The notes below the pieces were generated by a model. It made no database searches. It worked only from the letters and a program-made list of their open reading frames with translations, and was not told where the DNA came from. A stretch of DNA of 60,939 nucleotides, taken from Pilasporangium apinafurcum. Lineage: Eukaryota > Oomycota > Peronosporomycetes > Pythiales > Pythiaceae. Where the stretch lies: the NCBI GenBank assembly GCA_001600495.1, contig BCKE01000044.1:11595-72533 (forward strand), read 5' to 3'. Position 1 is the stretch's first letter; every line of letters starts with the position of its first letter. This document shows positions 1 through 10,164 of this stretch, piece by piece. Both the position numbers and the translations under genes were made by a program.

Positions 1-401
1 GTAGTTGGGCATGGAGTCGGCGGACATGGGGTCTCAGGCTTTTCCGTGTTTGGGCATGGACTCACACTGGGGGTAGTTGATCCGTCGTCGCTGTCACTAT
101 CTGATGGAAACACGCAGCCCCAGGTATCACCGTTGACGATGGCGCACTTAGCATCTTCCTTAGCAACACATTTGCTGCCATCGAACGAGGCGAGGTACGG
201 ATGGCAATCTGCCGTAGCGATATCGCCCTTCAATGGACACGCTTGACCAGCAGGAACGGGTCCCGAACCAGAGCAAATTGGACCACGAGACAACGGAATT
301 GTGTAGGTGGCATCACGTGCCACGGACACCTGGACACCACCGGTAGCAAAGCTAGGCGTAACAAGCAGCGCGAATTGCACAAGTTGGTGTAGAACCTTCA
401 T
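1..401 (-). CDS. Secreted Cys-rich protein with Thr/Pro-rich tail (5' part only, runs off the window)
   Basis: The frame opens with an ATG at 401 on the minus strand and stays open to the window edge, giving at least 133 residues and no stop. The first ~19 residues (MKVLHQLVQFALLVTPSFA) are a typical signal peptide. They are followed by a compact domain with regularly spaced cysteines (…PICSGSG…QACPLKGD…DCHPYL…KCVAKEDAKC…WGCVFP) and then a Ser/Asp/Thr/Pro-rich stretch with CPNT and PCPPTPCP units, as in mucin-like cell-surface proteins. Secreted Cys-rich proteins with Thr/Pro tails are common in oomycetes, so this is probably an extracellular or wall-attached protein. The exact family is not recognised. 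The C-terminus is outside the window, so repeat number and any anchor are unknown. Confidence 0.7.
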   Translation of the reverse strand, partial: MKVLHQLVQFALLVTPSFATGGVQVSVARDATYTIPLSRGPICSGSGPVPAGQACPLKGDIATADCHPYLASFDGSKCVAKEDAKCAIVNGDTWGCVFPSDSDSDDGSTTPSVSPCPNTEKPETPCPPTPCPT

Positions 402-1953
402 GGGTTGGATTTATTGTTCGTAAGCTCCTAGAGGAAACCTGGAGGTTGTTACTTCTCACGTCAGCAAGAACGTCGAGGTCGATGGCTTCTTCTCTAGAAG
501 AGAGGAAATTGGAGAATGAAAGCAATGATTATCCTCAATCCACGAGGTTGCATTTGTACTACCTGTACTACCTCAGGAACCGTGTAGTGAAAAGTATGGT
601 AGAGCGCGCGCACTACTACTAGTGTGTGTGTGTATATTAGCAGATCCCTGCGTGTCTATGAGATATGAGCAAACATGAACAGCAACCCGAGCTGTGGCAG
701 TGCACCCATTACATTTATCTAGAAAAAATAAATTCGCAGCAACAGAAAGAGAAGCCCTCAGTCCTTTCCGCTGTTTTGCCCCAACCTCTCCCTTCGATGT
801 TGAAGGTACTTGCTGAACCAAGGAATAGGATATCAGGGGCAATCAAGATGTACTCTACTCTACGCCAGTGTACGATGGAAATATTTGGAAACACTACTCT
901 ACGAGTGCCTTTAGTAAGGACTTCTTAGACAATAGCAGCTGGACGATCCTCTTCTTTCATGCCACATTTTTTCCTTCATCGTCTTGTCGTAGGGTTTTTT
1001 GCCTATGCAGCTCATCACGAGTTGTATCTAGGCGGAAAGCAAAAAAGTATCCGGACCGGCAATGGTGTATTATTGCTTACCAGTGACCTTCCATCGGCGA
1101 GCCCTTGGAGATGAAAAATTTTACCTTCAAGGAATGGTAGAGTGAACCTATCCGAACAGGCGTAGAAAGAGTTCAGAATGACAGATGCCAGATCTCCACG
1201 CCAGTGCGCGCCGCTTCGGTACTGTATACACCACCCACCCACCCATCGATGGTGGTCAGCTGGTTCATATAAATAGCATCCAATATCTGAAAAATCGACG
1301 CTTTTAGTTGCAACTCATGAACAAACCGTTGCAGCAACAATCGAAACGGTATAGCCAGTATCTTTCATGTTTGGCATGGCGGGAATTCAGACAAAGTGGG
1401 TTACACAGACATTCACATTTGCGCAACTACGAACGGCAACCTTTGGAAGAGAAAAGAAAAGCTTTTGAATGGGCGGCTTCAGGCTTTGCCTAATTTATTA
1501 GATAAGAACATACGACAGAAAGAATTGGAAATTCGCCATAGGCAAAAAGATTTTGAAGCCTCGAAATGGTGAAGGGGTAGTCAGCACCAATGAGAGGGGG
1601 AATACCCTTTGGGGATTGACTTTCGGGAGAGGGTGCCAAGTAAAACGATGAATCTTGTCCTTTTACTTTCGTCAGCGATCACAATTCAAAAAAAACTTTC
1701 CATGAAATCTTTTCTTGCATCCGTAATCCCTTCTCTTTTTTTTTCTTCTTTGGCTAAAAAACCTTGGCAACTCGTTTGCCGACACACATTGCATCCTCAG
1801 CCACAACCAGAGTCTCCCAAATTGAGTTGATCACAGAATGACTTCACACATTCAGGCTGGTAACGTCCTGGCCACGTTGCGTCAAACTTGTTCATGAGAC
1901 CGTGTAGGCGTTCTTTGGGCTTCAATTGGCTTCCAAACGTGTGAGTTCCATCT
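402..1953. other. Intergenic, no gene recognised
   Basis: Only short, unrelated frames occur on both strands. There is a TG run near 622-634 and a CCAC tetranucleotide run at 1231-1244. The left end is the promoter side of the secreted-protein gene. Nothing conserved was recognised. Confidence 0.5.
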
Positions 1954-2960
1954 TTGTTGGACTCTGTTCATTTTGCTGTTAGAAGGCGAGATGACGAACA
2001 ACGGCGTCTCACAACGGTGTGTATTTTGATTTTTATGACTTGCGCGTACGATGTATCGATGCGGATATCGTCGGAAAACGTCACTAATGCATTTCCATCA
2101 TTGGAACTTGTAAAATATGTACTTTCAATCGACTATCTCGATGATGTGTACATTAGAAGAAAACGTGGTTCTTTCTCACTGGCGCTACGGCTTCTTTGGA
2201 TAGAACTCCGTACGTTCAGTGTCCAGATTCCATAGAGTGATCACCAAGACAGCAAATAATTTCCAGCTAAATATGTTAAACAATCTTTACATCTTCCCCA
2301 TGCCATCGACTTTGTCGCCAGCACAATTCTATGAGGCAATATCATTGCTGGTCTGCTACTTGGAGACCAACTCGACTAATGAGAAGCCGCTGAAATGGAA
2401 GATTTGCCATGTTTCCAATAACATTGAAAGTTTTTCTGCGCAGTTTGACTACGAGCGCTGCATCGAAATCCTCAAGAATGGACTGTATCACATTTAGGTG
2501 TATCTGGAGTTCGATTATATAGATTTGTCCAAGTATTATCTGGAGGTCAGCGAAACTCTATTGCCAATTGGCGGTAAATTGAGCTTTGACTGTCCGGGGA
2601 AAGCTTTGGATGGCCGTCAAAATAGCCAGGTAGATCCAAAATATGGTCTTCCTATGAAACAAGCCAATGCTGGTATGTTGTATCCCAGTAAGTGGGGCGT
2701 GGTCGCTGTGCACAGAAAACCAAATTGTCTTGGAACAGTTTGGTGGCCGCGATCCATTCGGGTCATCTCATCATTCAAACTTTGTGCAAAGATAACTAAA
2801 CAAAGTCCATACACTCACCGTCTCCAAAACCAATCGAGTAGGTGGAAAGTTATCGTGTTTATTTTGGCGGTGTCGAGAGTGGGTGATGTGCTTTCATGTC
2901 GTGGGAGGGTAAATGGTTGTGTGAAAAGAGTATCCTAAGTCCCTGTTGAATCGATGGAGT
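1954..2960 (+). pseudogene. Decayed protein-coding sequence, family unknown
   Basis: One frame stays protein-like from about 2222 to 2690 (~155 codons) and is broken by a single TAG at 2495-2497. The product on both sides of the stop has balanced composition and continues logically (…YERCIEILKNGLYHI, stop, VYLEFDYIDLSKYYLEVS…). An out-of-frame protein-like segment lies upstream (1954-2235: DAVRRRDDEQRR-like charged region, then hydrophobic), and another downstream (~2940-3050) reads GVSPEENGIGIDGI. No ATG opens the main frame, and frames change between segments, which fits a gene that has collected a stop and frameshifts. An intron-rich live gene is possible, but no good donor/acceptor pair links the pieces. 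The family is not recognised. Confidence 0.4.
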
Positions 2961-3189
2961 TTCTCCCGAGGAGAATGGAATCGGTATTGATGGGATTCTA
3001 TTTAATAATCCAGATGCTATTGTAGTGTTTTCTTTTGTTTCCATACTTGACATTGTCAACCAAGTATCTATTCCCCATATGGCTACATGCCGTATGTCAC
3101 TATTTCGGGGTTTTCAATCCGATTGGTCACTATAGTTTGAAAAAAATATTTTTGGACAATACCATTTTTTATATTTTTTTACGAAAAAA

Positions 3190-6100
3190 ATGGTCAAAGG
3201 GAAGAGCGCAGCAAACGGAGCGAATTCCGCTCCTTCATCTGCTCTATCGACCGAACCATCGGCTGTGGATCAGAAGCAGCTATCCAAAATGAACGATGCA
3301 TCTGCACCAAAACCAAAGACCACTAGCGATCGTGGTGATGATGGCGGGAGCAAGAATGGTGACAAGGACGATAACAGCAACAAAACCAAACCCATTAGTA
3401 GTGGCGGGTCCAGTGTCAATACTAACAACAATACTGGTGCAAATCGGATAGCTCCATCATCAGCGAACCCAGTGAGTGTAGCGAAGACGACTGCGGCGCT
3501 GAATACGAGTGCAGCATCACTCCACCAACTGTCGCGACAACAGGAGGATTACCGACGGCAGCTCCAGCAATTGCAACACCAACAGTATGGCCAGTGGCAA
3601 CAGAACCGAGTAGACCAACAGCAACAACAGAAGCAACAGTTGGAAAAGCTTCAGCGGCAGGACCGAATGCAGCAGATTCAGCACAAACTTCATGAACGAA
3701 TTCAATTGAAACAACAACAACAGTTATCTACCGAGATTTCACGTGTGGACGAAGGCGCGTTAAGCCAGGCGATTGCACAGCAACAATTGCAGCAATATCA
3801 CGCATTGATGCGGGACCTAGAACAGCAATCTGGAATTCCTATGGCGCCAGGAACTACACCTCAGTCGATAGGAGCAAGAACGACTGACCCAGTTCACAAT
3901 AAGTCAACAGCAATTGCAACTTCGACAACCACTACTACGACGGCAACAGCAGCGCAGAAGGCGACTCTGGTGAAAGATAGTGCAGCAGAGAAGGCACAGA
4001 ACGAGTTTCAGCGGTTACGCCAGGAACAATTGCAGCGCCTGCAGCAGTATCAGCTGCAAACCCAGCAAAAGATCCAGCAGCAACACGCTGTAGCGAGAGA
4101 GGATTTGATTCGGCAGCAGTTACTGCAGGAACAGGAGCATCTTCGGATTTTACAAACACAAGAACAACAGAATCAGGCTCTATTGCATGACAATACGAAT
4201 CTCTTGATCCAGCAGCAGGAAGTACTCCGACAGCAACAATTACTACATGGATTGCTGCAGAAACAGCAGCGTGACCGATTACTTTTGCAACAACAGCAAC
4301 AGCGACAGCAGGAACTGTATCGACAGCAGCAACAACAACGACAACAACCACAGCAAAAGCAAGTCCAGCGACAACAACAACAAGTGACACCACAAGTGCA
4401 ACCGGCTGCAAAGCCTGTAGTTGGTGATACGAATACTGTTGCTTCTAGTGCAACATCATCGTCATCGCCACCACCAAAGAAACGCAAGAAACAGAAATCT
4501 GCCACGGAAACGCAAATGGAAGCGCTCGTACGGCTGCTTTGTCGCTTGGATGTTGCGACTACAGACGTGGAGGTGCGTCAAGGGCTAGACAAAATGACGG
4601 CGTGGGTGCATCGATGCTTTGATATGGGCCTGCTAAAGTTTGCATTGCGCGATTTCGATGAGATTGTAGCAAAGCGACGCACAGCACTTTCGCAAACAAA
4701 TCATTGGCCGACGGATCTGCAAGTTAAGTGCGAGTACCTTAAGGAAAAGATGAAACAGTTGCTTACAGCGTTCCAGATCCAACAGAGAGAAAAAATGAAA
4801 CAACCACAACAGCAACCAGGTGCAGCTTCAACTGAAAACAATGAACCTTTGCCCAAGGACGAATCTGATGCAATCCGCATAGCAGCACGCGAGCATGCCT
4901 ACGCGGCACTGAAGGCTCAAATGATGGCGGCGCAGCAACAGCAGGCCCTGAAACGGAAAGAAAAAGCAGCTGGAGTGACGTCAGGGAAATCAGCAGCAAC
5001 GAAAACGCCAAAATCTACGGAAAGCGGTGTAAATAAGAAACGTCCATTATATGTGGATTTGTCACTCGTACATGGAGGATCAGTCAAGTACCCCGATACG
5101 ACTAAAAAACTGAAGAGCGATGGAACATCTCAGTCACCATTGCTATCCGCCACAGGAGCGCATCGCGGTTCGTTATCAGCCACACCAATAGCAGTTGCTG
5201 GACCAATTTCACCACGCACGGTCCAGCAATTGTATGATGTCGACTTAACACGAAGGAAATGTACAGTAGCACCAGATGAGGGCGACGATAAATTCTATTT
5301 TCCAATGAAGTCAGTCGCGAAGATCATGCGAAAGGCCCTCCCAGGTGGTACAGACCGCAAAGATACATCTAAGCCTACCACTTCCATTAAAGAGCAAGCC
5401 CCAGATACTGGTGTAGCTGACATTACAACCACAATATCCAACGAAGGGGACAAGAATACCGTAGCAGTAGAAGTAGAAAACAACAGCGGTGATGCGAAAG
5501 ATGGTGTAATCACACGCAGTGGTAGCGAACGAAGCGAGAAGAAAAAGCCTGAAAATGTTGACGGACCTCCTAGTGATGTCGGTACTCGCGCCTCCACACC
5601 AATTCGATCAATGACATCCCTTCTTCGCACAGAACAGCAGATCAAGATCGATGATGACGCCGTCGCGTTCATGCAGGAGTGCGCAACTGAGTTTCTTCTC
5701 TTCCTTACGAGTGAAGCTCGGGATCACGCTGCAATGGAACGAAAGAAGAATATGTCAATCGCCGCGAATCACGTGCTACATAGCCTCCAGAACCTTGGTT
5801 TTACGCCCTATGCCAAGGTCTTGAATGTTTATAATGAGAAGATCAAGGCCGTCCAAGACGCCGTTGCGCAAAAGAAGCTAGAAAAGAAAATCCAAGCGAA
5901 ACAACAGGCACAACAACAATTGATGGAAGCTGCTGCCGCTGCAGCAGCTGCACAGACTGCCGTGTCAGCTTCTACTTCTGCGCATGCCTCAGTATCAGTG
6001 CCTGAGGCTCAACCGCCGCTCAAGGATACTCAGGTAAATCTGGAAAATGCAGGAGCTGAATCAACGCAGGCATCATCCAATGATACAAATGTGGGTGCTA

Positions 6101-6252
6101 ACAAAACTGACAAAACTACAATAACAACATCTCAGAAATTAGAAGACAAGGAAGTGGCCAATCAAATCAGCATGTCACTACAAGATGTGAACGTAATTAA
6201 CAAGCCCCCGCCATCTTCAAAGCCATCAACAGCTGACGCAAAAGCCTTATAA
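3190..6252 (+). CDS. Gln-rich protein with C-terminal NF-YB/Dr1-type histone fold
   Basis: A single-exon gene of 1020 residues starts at ATG 3190, just after a T/A-rich leader. Residues ~110-410 are a polar Gln-rich region with coiled-coil character. PPKKRKKQK near residue 428 is a likely nuclear localisation signal. An unrecognised helical segment (~440-540, Met/Leu/Lys-rich) follows. The C-terminal part reads like an H2B-type histone fold of the NF-YB/NC2beta (Dr1) class: helix 1 FPMKSVAKIMRKALPG (704-719), helix 2 DDAVAFMQECATEFLLFLTS (822-841), then helix 3 with NMSIAANHVLHSLQNLGF (854-871). Helix 1 and helix 2 are separated by ~100 polar residues, which is unusual. A basic Gln/Ala-rich tail follows, as in Dr1. 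The product is probably a nuclear transcription regulator. NF-YB versus Dr1 assignment is uncertain. Confidence 0.75.
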   Translation: MVKGKSAANGANSAPSSALSTEPSAVDQKQLSKMNDASAPKPKTTSDRGDDGGSKNGDKDDNSNKTKPISSGGSSVNTNNNTGANRIAPSSANPVSVAKTTAALNTSAASLHQLSRQQEDYRRQLQQLQHQQYGQWQQNRVDQQQQQKQQLEKLQRQDRMQQIQHKLHERIQLKQQQQLSTEISRVDEGALSQAIAQQQLQQYHALMRDLEQQSGIPMAPGTTPQSIGARTTDPVHNKSTAIATSTTTTTTATAAQKATLVKDSAAEKAQNEFQRLRQEQLQRLQQYQLQTQQKIQQQHAVAREDLIRQQLLQEQEHLRILQTQEQQNQALLHDNTNLLIQQQEVLRQQQLLHGLLQKQQRDRLLLQQQQQRQQELYRQQQQQRQQPQQKQVQRQQQQVTPQVQPAAKPVVGDTNTVASSATSSSSPPPKKRKKQKSATETQMEALVRLLCRLDVATTDVEVRQGLDKMTAWVHRCFDMGLLKFALRDFDEIVAKRRTALSQTNHWPTDLQVKCEYLKEKMKQLLTAFQIQQREKMKQPQQQPGAASTENNEPLPKDESDAIRIAAREHAYAALKAQMMAAQQQQALKRKEKAAGVTSGKSAATKTPKSTESGVNKKRPLYVDLSLVHGGSVKYPDTTKKLKSDGTSQSPLLSATGAHRGSLSATPIAVAGPISPRTVQQLYDVDLTRRKCTVAPDEGDDKFYFPMKSVAKIMRKALPGGTDRKDTSKPTTSIKEQAPDTGVADITTTISNEGDKNTVAVEVENNSGDAKDGVITRSGSERSEKKKPENVDGPPSDVGTRASTPIRSMTSLLRTEQQIKIDDDAVAFMQECATEFLLFLTSEARDHAAMERKKNMSIAANHVLHSLQNLGFTPYAKVLNVYNEKIKAVQDAVAQKKLEKKIQAKQQAQQQLMEAAAAAAAAQTAVSASTSAHASVSVPEAQPPLKDTQVNLENAGAESTQASSNDTNVGANKTDKTTITTSQKLEDKEVANQISMSLQDVNVINKPPPSSKPSTADAKAL
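3520..4410 (+). repeat. CAG/CAA low-complexity tract encoding poly-Gln-rich region
   Basis: The strand is dense in mixed CAG and CAA codons, giving Gln-rich runs broken by Leu, Arg and His. The two Gln codons alternate rather than form one pure tract, which limits slippage. The antisense frames are Leu- or Cys-rich artefacts of this composition. Confidence 0.8.
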
Positions 6253-6467
6253 ATCCACCAAGGCAAACCAACAAGTCAAGAAACGTAGATAACGTGGCAA
6301 CAAATGAGAGGATACTTTTTTTCTATGTACTAATTCTTTTACTTCATTCTACTCCACAAGAAAAAAGACAAGAGCCTCTCCAACAAAAGAAGAATGCAGC
6401 GAACATACATGCCACTAAAAGAGGACTCTTCATCCTTCATTCTTCGCGGAAGCAGCAAATGTTTCTT

Positions 6468-9400
6468 TTACATTTTCTTTCCATACTGTTCCGTGAATTG
6501 CGACATCAGTTCCCAGGACGACGGCGACTTAAAGTACTGCAGCATATCAGCTTCAGTGGGGTACGCAGGCATTTCTTGCCCAGGAAACGACGGGGCCATG
6601 CTACCTTCGACGATCGTACGGACTTGCAGGCGGTTAGTTGAGAATACGGAGAAATATACCGTGATGCGAGTCCGCATCAACGCACCTCCACGTTCCAATG
6701 GTTCTTCTTCTGGTTCAGTGACCACTGAATCGTCATCTTCTTCTTCAGAGGTAGCTGAAGTTTTCGTATTCTTTTGTTCAGGCCATCGCATGAACTGCAC
6801 AGCAATCGCACTGCCGTTTTTGTCCGAAATACTCCGCACGCGCCAGGCACGGTACGCCATCAGTAATCGCTTGCGTGAAAACCCAAAGGGGAAAAAATCT
6901 TGAGGTAACACGACCGTCGGCTCTTGCTTATCGAGTTGTAGTAGGAACACAGCATCCGACGAAATCAAACTATTGGGCAACACCAGCGTCATGGTTGTCG
7001 CAGTTTCTGTAATGTGGAAAATCTGTGTCATGTGTGCATGCATTTGTCGCGTAAACCATGACAGCGACGCCGAGACATTGTTGTTTGCGCGTTGAAGATT
7101 CAGTTCATCCCCTTCACTTTCACGGATCCATTCTCCTGTCAGTCCGCCCACACCTGTCAAAGCTGCATCTCGTAGTGAAGCCGCCAGCTCGAGGTCACTA
7201 GGCGACGGAATCGCCGCTTGAATTGCTTGGTAATAGTCCGTGAACAGCCCCATGAAAGGCAAATTATCGCCCTGCTCTTCACCTTCTTCCATCGCGTCGT
7301 CTTCATCAATTGCATACCACCATGGTTCCTGCATCAAACAAGCCTCACAACTCTTGAGCATCGCATACAAATCCCATTCGGATTCGGTCTCGGCCACGAC
7401 ATCTCCCCACGACTTGTACATGCGTCTCGGCAACTGCGCGACTTGCTCGCGCACGGCATCATCAATGAACTCGACCAATTCGGCGTACGCACTGTAGATA
7501 TCCCGTCCAGCTTGTGCGAATGCCAGCAATTTCTGGCGTATCGTGACTACTAAGCCGTTCGAGATCAACGAGGTACATACTGCCACGAGATTTGAGCACA
7601 GATGCAGCAATTGATGATTGCTTAATGGGATCTGTACCAGTGTATGCCGTTGCCTACCTCTGATACCAGGAACCGCGGGGATAATCATCTCAAACGAGTG
7701 ACGCAGTACTTTGGCATGTTGTGAAGGCGAATCTTCACCTGTAGATGTGATCGTTGTCGTTGTTTTCGCAACCTCTTCAAACCGGTGGATACGTTTGACA
7801 ATCGTGAACGCAAGCTGTAGAATCCGTGCACGGCGGTACAAATCTTCGTCCCGCTCCATGATAGCGGCATCCGGTTCTGGTTCGTTTTGAACAATGCTAC
7901 CATCAGGATTGAAATGCATCTGCTCCGATGCCTCGATGGCTGCGGCGATGGCTTTATCTGAGTCCGTGGATCGATTCCGTTTGCGATTCAAGTATCCGTC
8001 TGTGGGTGATGCAGACGGCGCCATCATCAATGGATGGAACCCGGTGGGCGCGGCACCATGCCAGGATTCACGGCGATACGGATACGGATTTGCTGAGGCA
8101 TAAGCGTGTTGGTGCAGTGCTGAAGCTGTCAGGTACGTCGACGATGACTCAGTTGATGGTGGAGGCGAGGAGGACGGAGGCGGAGATGCTATTGGAGATG
8201 CCGAAGGCGTGTACATGTTTTCTCGTGGGGTTTCTAGACGCAGCTGCATCATCCCCGTGATTGGAGTCGTCACTGGGATCGGACGAGACGAAGTCGTGGA
8301 ACCAGAGGCTGTGCGAACGCGGAGACCTGTCGAGCGCACCCCCGCAGAGGAGGATGACGAAATCGATGGCATTGGCAGTGCTGCCAAGGATGAGCGACGT
8401 GTGTGCAACAAGCGTGCACTGTTGCCGTCGTTACTACTGCCTTGTGCACTATTCAGGAACGATGAAACGCCGGGGAGCGTTGGTGTCACTGGACGGTCCA
8501 CACTTCTCTCTGGATAGACAAATTGCGGAGGTGGATGAGTCGCTGACATCGAGGCTGACGCCTGTTGAAGGCTCGGCAACGACACGTTCGTGTAATAGTC
8601 CGATTTGAGTGACGCCGAGCGGGTATGCCGCTTCCGCTCGCGACGAGCGGATGTGTCCGCTGGCTCCAATGTACGTGCGCTGCCACCGGCACCACTATGG
8701 CGCTGGATACTGGGTTTCGAAGCAAAGTACGAGTTCCCACTCGAGGGCGCTGACATGGCAGCCAAAGTGGATGGATCGACAAGGCTCCTTCGCTGGTGAG
8801 ACGGGAAGCGGTTCGACTCCATCACCGTCGCTGATGATTGTGGTTTGGTTGCGCTGGTTGTAGTTGCATTACTGTTACTGTTGGGTTTGCCCAACAGCAT
8901 GTCAATTGATGGCACTGCACCATTGAGTGCACCAGCTACCGCAGAACCATTGTGTGCATTGTGAACGGTTGTTAATGGCAGCAACACTGGAGACCGAAAT
9001 GTCTTCCTAGCCTTGCGACTGGATGAGATCCGAAACGCTGGTGAGGCAAGCTCCGCAATACACGTGAGCGTGCCGGGGTTATGGTCGCTCTGGTTGAAGA
9101 AATACACTTTAAAGACGTGCAGATTCTTACAATTCAGACGCGACGATTGCCACCCGTAATGCCACGATTGACGATTGCCATTAATCAGAAAACACGCACG
9201 ATCGGCAGCTTTTGGGATGATTGTGCCGCGGAACCATTTGCCAAACGGTTGATCAGGCACTTTAACCTCGTCGAAGAGCTCCTTGCGCGAGTACTCGCCA
9301 CCGATTTCAATACGCTGTACACCACTACTAGTTGTACTAGCATTTACCAAAGTGCTGTTGCTGCTGACACCACCGTCTTCATCGGAAGCTGTGGGTGTGG

Positions 9401-10164
9401 AAGCAATCGGACTTGTCGATGCAGATGTCGGAGGTTTCTTGTGCTTGGCTACTTCTTCAAAGCGTCCTAATACGATCTGGCATTTCGGGAGAAAGCATTC
9501 CACAACAAGGCCGGAGCCGCAGAAACTCTTGGGATTGTGACCGCCACAGCAGTGCGGGAAGCAGCGGAGATTCTGCAGAGAAAGCAAGAGATAGAATCAT
9601 GTGAGATCTTCCCATTCGAAGATGAGGAGCTACATTCAACCTAGTAAAAAAAACGTACTTTATGACCACTTGCTTTATTACTTCTGCTCAGACGCACATA
9701 CAAATCCACATAACGATTTTAGTTAGACATCATAATGTCATCCCTCCCATCCACAACTATGGCGCGGGTCCACAGATCCACACGACCGCAGATCCACAGA
9801 CACACGCACAAATTCAAGCCACCAACGTCACCCACCTTAAATATTCGCTGGAAAATAACTCCTTGTCACATTGAGTATGGACAAATCGACAGGGACTGCC
9901 ATTCATCCCACCTGATCCGTCGAATCCTGTAGAACTATTTTGCTGCTGCGCCTTCCACACCATACTGGTCGAATCAATACTGCTCACACTGCTGCCGGAA
10001 GTGCTGCCACTGCTGCTGTTGTTGCTATTGTAATGTTCTGCACGCGCCTCGAATGTCACAAAAGACTCGTCTGGGGTTTGGGGGCGCCCACCACCGCCTC
10101 TTCCCTCTTCGTTGCTGAGTCTACTACTACCGGTAGTAGCGCTGGTATCCGTCCATGTCTCCAT
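6468..10164 (-). CDS. Large protein of unknown function with Cys/His-rich N-terminal module, three exons
   Basis: The model has three exons: 10164-9836, 9683-9659 (25 nt) and 9572-6468, coding for 1152 residues. Intron 1 (152 nt, donor GTGGGT, acceptor GAGCAG) is phase 2, and intron 2 (86 nt, donor GTACGT, acceptor TTTCTCTGCAG) is phase 0; total length is divisible by three. The large exon alone has no proper ATG start, only a TTG at 9587. After splicing, residues ~92-150 form a Cys/His-rich stretch. Residues ~228-305 (FGKWFRGTIIPK…CKNLHVFKVYFF…SPAFRISSSRK) look like a folded, beta-rich domain followed by basic residues. A long Ser/Pro/Thr-rich linker comes next, then a helical C-terminal half (~680-900) with acidic stretches. 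No catalytic motif is visible. It could be a nuclear regulator, but the family is not recognised. It converges with the histone-fold gene; their stops are 216 bp apart. Confidence 0.75.

Noticed and set aside
3517-4505. Leu-, Val- and Cys-rich minus-strand frames
   Set aside because: They are the antisense of the CAG/CAA-rich coding region and have no independent support.
9573-9587. TTG at 9587 as the start of the large minus-strand gene
   Set aside because: It lies inside the polypyrimidine tract of a good acceptor (TTTCTCTGCAG), and upstream exons with an ATG join in phase.
10124-10139. 16-nt perfect palindrome CTACTACCGGTAGTAG
   Set aside because: It lies inside a coding exon and is explained by repetitive Thr/Ser codons; no evidence for a site.
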